A DNA stretch of 64,000 nt, taken from positions 67,299,501-67,363,500 of the forward strand of contig NC_090983.1 of assembly GCF_041146395.1 (NCBI RefSeq), written 5' to 3'. This document shows, one piece after another, positions 23,471 through 33,065 of this stretch. Numbering within the stretch: position 1 is the first letter of the stretch; each line of letters opens with the position of its first letter. This DNA is from Eulemur rufifrons (Eukaryota > Chordata > Mammalia > Primates > Lemuridae). The position numbers were made by a program, and so were the translations under genes. The notes below the pieces were generated by a model that did not search any database, was not told where the DNA came from, and saw only the letters and a list, made by a program, of their open reading frames with translations.

Positions 23471-26400
23471 TTTAAATTGATAATATGTAATAGAAAAGAG
23501 GAATTCCATCATTAAACACTGAAAATTTCAATTAAAACACATAGATGTTTAGGCAAGGTAAAACAATGTGAAGAGAAAACACTTAAAGTAAGTATCTCTG
23601 GGGAATGTGTGTGGTGACCAACATCTTAGTTCTCTACAAAGTGACTAAAAACCTTGGCATTTTATTGGGACCTAATACATTTGTTTTGTAATTTATTATA
23701 GGTAGAATATTTAAGAAGGCATTTCAAACAATTCCCCGTCAATGTTTTCAGGTATCAAAAATCTTTTCTTAGAGATTGAATCTGGAAAAATTATTTACAG
23801 TGACTGGATTATAGACTTTGGGTATAATAAATTCACTACCAGAAAAGAAAAAAATAATAGGAGTTTATTGAGCTTTCATGGAAACATTTACAGACCAAGG
23901 TACTGTGAATCTAGCTACTAGGAATTCATCATATTCTCTGCTCAGGACATTTTGTTTTCTCTTTTTGCCTCATCTATCTCATCCACTTTTATTATAATAA
24001 AAAGTGCTTCACAGGAGACTGTCTTGTTATGATAATTTTAAATGTATTATAACTCTGTCAGTGATTTTAATAGACTTTTTGCAATTTTACAATAGTTTTG
24101 TGAGTTTGAGAGCCTTAAATTTGAAGATCATATTTAGCTTCTTTAGGGCAAGACCAAGTCATGTACCTGTCTATCTACCTATCATCTAACACAAAGCAGT
24201 AAAGTTGGCTGCAATGTGCTTCAATGTACCCCTTGATGCCAGGGAGATTTGGGACAATTTCTTGACAGAACAGTTTCCTCTATTAAAATAAATCCTATGG
24301 AAAAAAAGACCATAGAGTAATAATTTTAAAAATAAAAGTTAACATTTATGAGAACTACACTATAGGAAGAGAGAGATTACTTACCAGCCAGAAGCTGTAG
24401 AAATCCACAGTCTAGTTCTTTAGTATACCAAATACAAGCCTTCTGTTGTGCATGAGTACCATTAAAAAATCTTCTGAGAATTGCCTTGTGCTCAACAAAG
24501 AGTGTAATGGGCTCAGTACTCTCAGGGAACAAAAGAAGACTCATGACACCCTGGTAAGAAGTGTAACTCATATGCAGCAGGTGAGCCTCTTTGAAGTTTA
24601 CTAACTTATAACTTAATTTATTTACTAACTTAACTGCAGTCAAGAAGAGGTAGAATAATATGTGAAGCAAAACCACTGGGGTCCTCATGGGAGTCATGAA
24701 ATTTGTTCAGGGGACTAGAACTTTGAAGATCTATGAAGATCTATAAAGTGGCCACAAATTTTGTACAGGGGGACAAAACATTAATCTCTTTGTTAGTTGT
24801 ATTTTAACCATTATAATATGTGACATGAATTTCTGTTGATTATAAAAGCTGATCTGATATAAAGTGCACATTCAAGGATATATTGAAGAAAAATCTTCAG
24901 TTGCTCCCACATCATTTTAAGAAAAATGTCCAATACAAGTTGGTCCCACTATAAGGACTCCAGTCTACTTGTAATTTCCTAAAAGTAAATTTACTCTGGT
25001 ACTGACGTAAAAAATACAGCTCTATCAATGTCACCTTTATGTCAGCAAACAGATTAAATGCTTCTAATATCCAGCATAATGACATTCTGTATGGTCTAGA
25101 TCACATTTGTGATAGTATATTTGATACAGTTGTAAACCTTGGAAGAATATGCCTGCCTAAGAGAATAGCTTTTTTTCTGGTCTTAAACACATTACAGTTG
25201 CCAGTGTAAATCACTTGTCAGTCTATGGCAAATGTAACAGTGTTTTAATCTGAAAAAAGGGGAGAAATAAAGTACAGATAATCTTTTTGGCCATTTTCTT
25301 GGCACCATCATACATCGGAGACTGACAGGTCCTTCACTTGAGTGACAGGTGTCCTTTGAAATGCCTGTGAATCAGTATCTGTACAGACTGTTGAAATGCA
25401 TATTTCCATCCTTATCGTAAAGGAATGGATGGGCAAGATAGGTGCTGTTAACATTGCAAATAGCTCCAGAATTATTCATTGTCAGCTCCAGGCAAAGAAT
25501 AGGAGGAAAGTTTTATTATTCACCATGCACAATAGCAGGATGCTTAATGATTCTCAGTTACCTTGGCAGAATTGTCTGTCGACTTCAGGCACTAGCAGTG
25601 GGTGACACAGGTCTGGCCAAGTGTTAGAGCAAGATCATACATTCTGGTCCCATTTTAATTTCTAATACATTAATCTTTCCCTCCCAGATGCACAATGAAT
25701 ATTCCATAGACTCTTGTTTGTCAGAAGCTGTCTGGCTTTCATCTATTCAGGTGGTTTCATTGACTGTGAAAGCGTGCTTCAAAGGCCTGATCAGTCAATG
25801 ACAACTGTCTCACAATAGCATTGAGTAATGCTTTCCTTTTTTCTTTTCAGGCATCTGATAGACAACTTTGACACCTGATCTCTGGGGACCTTATGGAGTC
25901 ACTCAGAGTTCTTAAGAGACTTCCCTTACTTTATCATTCCAGAAAGAATTGTCACAGGTGAATGTATCGCACTTTCTCAGGAGCTGAACCTGACCCTTGA
26001 ATCCATCTCATTTGCACTGCAGGTTTCACAATGAATTAAAATGGATTAAGTTGGCTTAATGCTGTTTTACAAGCAAGCGGAAAGCACTGCACCATTCATT
26101 TTTAATTTTAATCCTTTGTCTTAGCCTGCTAATTACTATTGTTTTAAGTTCATTATCCTGGCATGCACATTGTTACTAGTTGGATGCTAATGCTTGTAAG
26201 CAATGTCCTTACTTTGCAGGTACTGACCCTTCAATTGTCAAATTAGTCCATGTCATTGCTGAATAGCCGACTCCGTAATCTACGGTTCTCTCTTTAAAAT
26301 TTTATTCTTCTCTTGTCTCTAATTAATTAAGCAATAACCCCATTGAAGCATCTTATGCACAGACTCAAGTTCAAAAGCATTAAAAAGGAGAAGCTGAAAT

Positions 26401-27534
26401 TGGGTATGTGATTCCTCAAGTTTCTCTGACAACCTTAGGTCAGAGGAATTCTATGATACCACATGTTTTGTCTGTAAAGCTTGGAAACTATGACCACAAA
26501 AAGCAATCTGAGCTATATTTTCTATCTCACCACAACTTTTTTCAAAGTCTCCATTATAAGTACAATTGAGATGCTACAGTAGTACAACTGAGATCAAAGC
26601 ATGAGGAAGAAAAGGCATTGCTGAGGAATGATACAAAAAGATGAACCAGTCACAGAATTCAAGGAACTTACTTCTAGGACAGATTGAAATGCCTAATATA
26701 ATTTCTCATTTCAATGCAAGGATTATCTGCACAATGTCTTCATGGAGTTCAGCCAGCTCTCTGAACACTTTCTGTGAAGGGAACTTTACAACTTTGCAAT
26801 TGCAAAGTTCTGATTATTACAAGATTCAGTTTTATTATGAATGCAATCTACCTCCCGATAACTTCCTGGACACACACACACAGAAAAGACCATGGACTTT
26901 GCTATATAACTACGCTTCAATTATTTGAGGCATACTCACTCCTTAGTTTAGACAATTTATAACGTTCAGTAAACCATATATAATTTTGACTAATGATCTA
27001 ATGAACTTGGGGGGCACATTTACAGCATATTCAAAAGGCCTTGAGTTTGTGTCATGATAAAGCTAAAATTATGAAAATGTCTCTGGTTTGAGTATTGAAA
27101 ATACAAATACTTGAAGGTACACATTTAAAAATAACATTGGTTTATTTACCAATAAATTATCTTCTGATGAAATTTTTTAGATGTTATAGAAATTCTAAAA
27201 GGGCTAAATAAGTGACCAACATAGGAGTTCAGGGAAAGAAAGCACCTGGATTTTAGCAAGGGGTGGTAATAGGCCATAAAGGAAGACAACTGCTGGATGA
27301 ACAGAGCAGGGAGAGAGCGTATTTGGAAAAAGAGATGAAAAAATTTTGAAGAGGGAAAGGCATCAGGTTTTCTTACTTGAGAATAAACAAATCTAAATTA
27401 TATGGAGACTTGGGTTATGTGGAACAGGATTCAAAAGGCAAGGAAAACCTACCTGAAAGTTACTTTAAAGTTACTACTTTAAAAGAAAAACAGGGCACAA
27501 CTGGAAACGGGCAGCAAGGAAACAAAGAATCGTA
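23471..27534. other. Repeat-poor unique stretch, candidate regulatory DNA
   Basis: Four kilobases with almost no recognisable transposon. Around 24950-25260 and 26030-26360 the sequence mixes AT-rich homeodomain-like words ('ctctaattaattaagcaata' near 26318) with information-rich unique sequence. A weak L2-like tail may lie at 24120-24210. A 106-codon reverse frame at 24377-24697 is discussed in the findings. No exon can be claimed. Constraint is inferred from lack of repeats and must be tested by alignment. Confidence 0.4.
26790..26809. promoter_or_regulatory. 20-bp perfect palindrome with C/EBP-like core
   Basis: 'aactttgcaattgcaaagtt' equals its own reverse complement. The centre TTGCAATTGCAA resembles back-to-back C/EBP half-sites. 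It lies in repeat-free sequence. Binding is inference. Confidence 0.35.
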
Positions 27535-27665
27535 CTAATTAATAATTCCCAGCATGTGTGAAGTGCTTGCTCCACATCAGACTCAGTTGAAAGCCCATGG
27601 TCAATTTTCACAACAGCCCTAAACACAAGGCCTGTGTTTAATCCCCATTTTAAAATCGAGCAGGT
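27535..27665 (+). repeat. MIR SINE, left part (split by an Alu)
   Basis: 'cacaacagccctaaacacaa' and 'gtttaatccccattttaaaa' are the MIR phrases equivalent to 'cacaacaaccctatgaggt' and 'atccccattttacagat'. The MIR continues at 28013 after the Alu, showing the order of insertion. Confidence 0.75.
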
Positions 27666-27998
27666 TGGCTGGGCGCGGTGGCTCACGCCTGTAATCTTAG
27701 CACTCTGGGAGGCCGAGGCAGGAGGATCGCTTGAGCTCAGGAGTTTGAGACCAGCCTGAGCAAGAGTGAGACCTCGTTTCTACTAAAAATAGACAGAAAT
27801 TACCCAAACAACTAAAAATAGAAAAAATTAGCTGGGCATGGTGGCGCATGCCTGTAGTCCCAGCTACTCGGGAGGCTGAGGCAGGAGGATCACTTGAGCC
27901 CAGGAGTTTGAGGTTGCTGTGAGCTAGGCTGACGCCACAGCACTCTATCCTGGGCAATAGAGCGAGACTCTGTCTCAAAAAATAAAATAAAGTAAAAT
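27666..27998 (+). mobile_element. Full dimeric Alu, strepsirrhine type
   Basis: Left arm starts 'tggctgggcgcggtggctca' and holds the Pol III A box region and the B box 'gtttgagaccagcctg'. The right arm ends 'gctgtgagctaggctgacgc' ... 'gagcgagactctgtctc', followed by an A-rich tail with 'aataaaataa' units. Target-site duplication: 27652-27665 'aaaatcgagcaggt' and 27999-28012 'aaaattgagcaagt', differing at two positions. It inserted into a MIR. Fossil copy; the B box looks largely intact. Confidence 0.95.
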
Positions 27999-28012
27999 AA
28001 AATTGAGCAAGT

Positions 28013-28140
28013 AGAAGCTTAGATATGTTAATGAACTTCCGGAAACAACTGATGATTTAGTGATGGAACCAGGACTTGGACCTTCATCTTTCTAATTCTA
28101 AAATCCATTCTCTAACTCATCATATGCTACCAAACCTTCT
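28013..28140 (+). repeat. MIR SINE, right part (split by an Alu)
   Basis: 'agaagcttagatatgttaat', 'gatttagtgatggaaccagg' and 'acttggaccttcatctttct' continue the MIR of 27535-27665 (equivalent to 'gaggcttagagaggttaag' and 'ggagctgggattcgaacc'). Confidence 0.75.
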
Positions 28141-28926
28141 CTGTTATACTTTCTCTTCAATTCAAATCCAGGATGCAGAGGTTCCCCAGCAAAACCCTGA
28201 GGGTTTTCACAGGTCCCTTTTAAAATTTGCTGTTGCTTCCGGATGTGTATGTGTGTGCGTGCACGCATGCACGCACGCACATGTACACGCGTGCCAGTGC
28301 ATCTATTTGTAATAACACATTGAATTTACAGGGCCTGAGGTTTCCTTGGCAGGCAGCCATTTATTCTCACCTTCTCAAGCTTGTGGCTACAACAGTTGGC
28401 ATTCTATTTTCCTGCCTGCTCCTTTTAGATATTTCTTCCATCTGATTAGTCATTTAAAATCTTCCTGCAGTGTTTGTTGATCTTCACCTGTTTGTTGCTT
28501 TTCCTGTGTTTAGAGGTTAAAATGCTATGTTGGTGTAAGCTTAATAGAGCCTAGCAAGAGATGCATCCACACAACCATTTGAACTAAGCAGATGGCAAAG
28601 TGTAGTTTGAAAATCGAATAGATTAGTGGCATGCCTGCCTTAAAAGGAGAAAATTTCAATGGGTTTAATCTATAGACGAAGAGATTCAACATAAAAGGTT
28701 AAAGCCTAATTATATTAATTGTTTAATAATGATTTTAATAAAAATTTAATTTGCTAACTGCAACTCCAGTATATAATTTAATTCTATCAAATCTCAGAAT
28801 ACAATTGGTTATTACTGCTAGCAATAACACTTTTAAACAATGTATCACAAAGCATTGGGAAGGTAGCTTACTTGTGATATCTAAATGTGTGATTGAATGA
28901 ACCAGGCCACCTGGATCCCACACACT
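28141..28926. other. Unique noncoding stretch with a Z-DNA-prone tract
   Basis: Apart from the alternating tract at 28243-28294 nothing is recognised. Short overlapping frames across that tract are products of its low complexity. Confidence 0.4.
28243..28294. repeat. 52-nt perfect purine-pyrimidine alternating tract
   Basis: Every step from 28243 to 28294 alternates purine and pyrimidine, with GTGTGTGCG, GCACGCATGCACGC and CACGCGTGC segments. It is unusually CpG-bearing for a TG/CA repeat and contains an inverted repeat around 'gcgtgcacgcatgcacgc'. Such tracts favour the left-handed Z form. Confidence 0.85.
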
Positions 28927-28943
28927 CTGAGAATCAACAATCT

Positions 28944-29280
28944 TTTTGTTTTTGTTTTTTGGAGACAGAGTCTCGCTCTGTTGCCTGGGCTAGAGTGAGT
29001 GCTGTGGCGTCAGCCTACCTCACAGCAACCTCAAACTCCTGGGCTCAAGCAATCCTCCTGCCTCAGCCTCCTGAGTAGCTGGGACTACAGGCATGCACCA
29101 TCATGCCCGGCTAATTCTTTCTATATATATTTTTAGTTGGCCAGATAATTTCTTTCTATTTTTAGTAGAGACGGGGTCTCGCTCTTGCTCAGGCTGGTCT
29201 CAAACTCCTGACCTCAAGCGATCCTCCCACCTCGACCTCCCGGGGTGCTAGGATTACAGGCATGAGCCACTGCGCCTGGC
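28944..29280 (-). mobile_element. Full dimeric Alu, antisense, with perfect target duplication
   Basis: Begins with a T-rich tail, then 'ggagacagagtctcgctctg', 'gctgtggcgtcagcctacct' and ends 'ccactgcgcctggc'. The inter-arm region carries 'tatatttttagttggccaga', an insertion typical of strepsirrhine Alus. A 17-bp direct repeat 'ctgagaatcaacaatct' flanks it at 28927-28943 and 29281-29297 with no mismatch, so it is younger than the Alu at 27666. Confidence 0.95.
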
Positions 29281-29381
29281 CTGAGAATCAACAATCTGAA
29301 TCAAGAACAGCAGGAACTAAATTTTAGGCTATTCCATTTATTGAAAATCACTCAAGAGTGGTAAGTGCTCAATACATATTA

Positions 29382-30604
29382 CAGTAATGCATCACATAAT
29401 GACATTTTGGTCAGCAGCGGGCTGCATATATGATGGTGGTCCCATAGGACTAGGATAGAGCTGAAAAATTCCTCTTGCATAGTGATGTCATAGCCTTTGT
29501 AACATCATAGTGCAACATATTATTCACATGTTTGTGATAATGCTGCTGTAAACAAACCTACTGCTCTGCTAGTTATATAAAAGTATAGCACATAAAATTA
29601 TGTATAGTACATATACTTGACAAAGATAATAAATGACTATTACTGGTTTATGTATTATTATGCTATACTTTTTATCATTATTTTAGAGTGTACTCCTACT
29701 ACCTATTAAAAAATATGACTATAAAACAGACCCAGATACATCCTTCAGGAGATATTCCAGAATAAGGCATTGTTATCATAGGAGATAACAGCTCCATGCA
29801 TGTTATTGCCCTGAAGACCTTCTAGTGGGACAGGATGTGGATATGGAAGACAGTGATATTGATGATCCTGACCCTGTGTGGGCCTAGGCTCATGTGTGTG
29901 TGTTCGTGTCTTAGCTTTTAACAAAAAAGTTAAAAAGTAAAAATAAAAAATAAAAAACTGTTTAAAAGAAACAGGCTCATAGAATAAGAATATAAAGAAA
30001 GAAAATATTTTTGTATAGCTGTATAATGTGTTTGTGTTTTAAGTGAAATGTTATAAAAGAGTCGAAGAGATAAAAACAAAGTTTTAAAGTTTATAAAGTT
30101 ATAGTAACCTAAGGTTAATTTATTATGGAGAAGGAAAAATATTTTTTATAAATGTAGTATAGCCTAAGTGTACAGTATGTATAAAGTCTACAGTAGTGTG
30201 TAGTACTATCCTAGGCTTTCACAATCACTCACTACTCACTTACCTATTCACCTTGAGCAACTTTCAGTCCTGCAAACTCCATTTATGCTAAATGCCATGA
30301 AAATGGTACAGATCTACCATTTTTTTATCTTTTATACTAGATTTTTATGTACTTTTCTATGTTTTTAGATACCGTTAGATACACAAATACTTACCATTAG
30401 TGTTACAGATCGCCTGCAGTAGTCAGTACAGTAACATGCTATACAGGTCTCTACCCAGGAGCAATAGGCTATACCATATAGCCTAGGTGTGTATTAGGCT
30501 ATACCATCTAGGTTTGTGTAAGTACATTCTATAAGTTAATACAAGGACTTCACCTAAAGATGCATTTCTCAGAACATATCCCACCATTAAGCAATGCACC
30601 ACTG
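29382..30604. mobile_element. Tigger-type (TcMar) DNA transposon, non-autonomous
   Basis: A 1.2-kb element with diverged terminal inverted repeats: left 'cagtaatgcatcacataatg', right end complement 'cagtggtgcattgcttaatg'. A TA dinucleotide precedes the left end at 29380-29381, as expected for this superfamily; the right-hand one has mutated to AA. Internal phrases 'gaagaccttctagtgggaca', 'tatagcctaggtgtgtatta' and 'ccatctaggtttgtgtaagt' match the common mammalian Tigger3/4-like family. I see no transposase frame, in keeping with a non-autonomous derivative. Confidence 0.75.
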
Positions 30605-30648
30605 AAATAAAATGAAAGACATGCTAACCTCTTTGAAGTGAAAGCAAT

Positions 30649-30949
30649 CAACAATGACCATTAGGGTTAAGAGGTGGGGCATAATGGAAGGTGTTTAAGT
30701 CATGAGGGTTCCACCCCCCAAATGGATTCATGTCAACTATGAATGGGCTTGAGGCTGTGAGTTCTATCTCTTGCTTTCTCTTGCCCTCTCTTTGCCCTTC
30801 CACCATGGGATAATACAGCAACAAGGCCCTTACAAGATACTGGCTCCTCAACTTTGGACTTCCTAGCCTCCAGACTCATGAGTAATAAATTTCTGTTCAT
30901 TATAAATTACCCAGTATTCAGTTTAGGCAGTACAATGTAGACCAAGACA
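30649..30949 (+). mobile_element. MaLR LTR (MST/MLT1-like), sense, 5'-truncated
   Basis: 'ttaagaggtggggcataatg', 'aaggtgtttaagtcatgagg', 'ccctctctttgcccttccac', 'ttcctagcctccagactcat' and 'gagtaataaatttctgttca' follow an MST/MLT1 LTR in sense, ending with the 'accaagaca' terminus. The first ~70 bases of the LTR are missing. Confidence 0.8.
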
Positions 30950-31829
30950 ATAGCCATTTGTTTGTTTTGATGCTAATTGGTGTCCTCTTATATCACCATT
31001 TCTTTTTAACAAATCTCTACATCATAGGCTCTTCTTTTTTCTTTCATTGCTTACCAAAATATAGCTATAAAACTAAGCTATGGCCCTCATATCATTAGCA
31101 GAAACTCTTCTTTATTCATAACATGCTTATCCTTGGCCAGGGAAATAGAACCAACAGTGTCTTAAGTCCCTGTTTTTTCTATCATCTACGCTTTCTGATA
31201 AAAACCACTTCTTATCAATGTCATTTATTTACTTTATTGTTGGCTTCCCACAAACTTTGATGACTTGGAATTAAGATCAAGGTTTTTTACCTTAGAGCTT
31301 TTCCCATCATTTTAGAAGACTCCAGAAATATTTATTAAACTACCATTTTAGAACCACAATTCTTCACCTTTCAACTCAAGTATTTTTTTCTATTTCACTT
31401 TGGTGATTTGCATCCATGGCTACATCTTAGACCTTTACCTCAAAGAGAACATTCATTTTGAAATATTAAACTCAACCATCTTAGCTCTGCCTCTAACACC
31501 CACTGGATCCACCCTTTTATCTTGACTTCCTCCTCATTTTCTAAGTCACTTCACCTTTTTGCTTTATTAGTATTAATAGAATTGTCCGCTTCTTATCCTC
31601 AGATAAATGTTTTAGCAAATTTAAATGAAAGAACTTCTCTCCTCCTAGGAAATCCAAGGGAATGTCTGATCCCTTTCCCATTTCTCCCATTTAGTTTTTC
31701 TAGGAAGTGTAGAAAAATTCTGTCGTTATACTTTATTGTCCAATAAACCACGTTCGTTTTAAAAAATCTGTATCATTTTTATCTTCCAACCTTGTGAAAT
31801 TTCCTGTTTATTCCTTCATGCACTATAAG
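30950..31829. other. Unique or very diverged stretch
   Basis: No gene is visible. Pyrimidine-rich phrases after 31360 may be further L2 sequence upstream of the confident L2, but the match is too weak to call. Confidence 0.35.
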
Positions 31830-33065
31830 CGGATATCTGCTCCTGCTCAACTGCAGCCCATCTCCCCAAAGTCACCAATGACATCATTAACGTGGGCCTT
31901 ATATTATTAGACTTCAATGTAGGCATTTAATGAAGTTAATTACTCTTTTTGTCTTGAATTTGTTTCCCAATTTTTAACTCCCACAACGCCACTCTTACCA
32001 TGTGTTTTTCCTACTTCCTTTGCCTGTCTGTCTCTTGTTCCTTAATGTTCTCAGTTTGTTCAATTTCCCTTTAAATATTGGTGTTCCAAGCAGTACACTT
32101 TTGGCTCTCCTTTTATCTCACTCTCTACACTCTTTTATGAGTTCTGGTCTAAATTCTCTAGTTGAATAACTATTACTATTTATATGCTAAAGATCCTCCC
32201 ACATCTCCCACTTCTTTTTGAAGACATGTCTACACTAATGTCTGCTGAATATCTGTCTGTATGTTTTAGAGGCATCTTAAACATAACTTGTAAAACACCA
32301 AAGTCATTGTGTAGTCCCAACTTCTCCCTGTTATAAACCTCTAAACCCGATTCTCTTCCTATATTCTCCAATTTGGAGATTAGTACTACCACCTACTCAA
32401 TCTTTCAAGCCAGAGTGAGAGACATCCTAGAAAACTTCTCTACTTGACAACTGTCACTACATTCTCTCCTTTCTTCCTCTTACATATTTTTTCTATATCT
32501 CTCTACCGTCATTGGTTTCCTCAAGGTCCCTTGGTTTTTTTTCTCTAACTGGTCTCGTTCTTGCTAACCTGCATTCCACACTACTGCCATCTCATTTTGT
32601 TATTCCTATGATTAAATCCCCTAATGTTTCCCTTTTGCTTGGGTAAAGACCAAGTATATAGAGACTATGTAAACCCTTCAAAAGTCTGTAACTTTCCATT
32701 CTCTTACTTTCTCATGAATCTACCAACCTTATATTCAAGCCACATCAGCTCCAATCTTTCCTTTTTTGTATGATGTTCTCTTACCACCTTCAAGTTTTTT
32801 CCATATTTCCTCCCTTCTCTACCAGGTAAAAGTCTGCTAATCTTTCAAAAGTCCAGTAAAGTTATGCATTTTGAATAACCTGTTGTTTTCTGCCATAACT
32901 TTGTATATCTATTTCTAGCATAATTTTTATCATTATAATTACCTGCTTTTTGTGGACTATTAATTTCTTGAGACTGTGAATTACAGCCTTCATGTTAATA
33001 ATGAGAAGTTCAAATGACTCATAGTGAATGTGTGCTCAATTAGTATTTATTGAATAGACATGCAG
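31830..33065 (+). mobile_element. L2 LINE, reverse-transcriptase region to 3' end
   Basis: Phrases follow L2 ORF2 in order: 'ccaaagtcaccaatgacatc', 'aaatattggtgttccaagca', 'gatcctcccacatctcccac', 'tcttaaacataacttgtaaa', 'ttgcttgggtaaagaccaag', 'gccacatcagctccaatctt', then the tail 'ttgagactgtgaattacagc' and 'gtgctcaattagtatttatt'. About 1.2 kb, long for an L2 relic, with no surviving frame. The first step 'aaagtcaccaatgac' lies in the polymerase domain. Confidence 0.7.
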
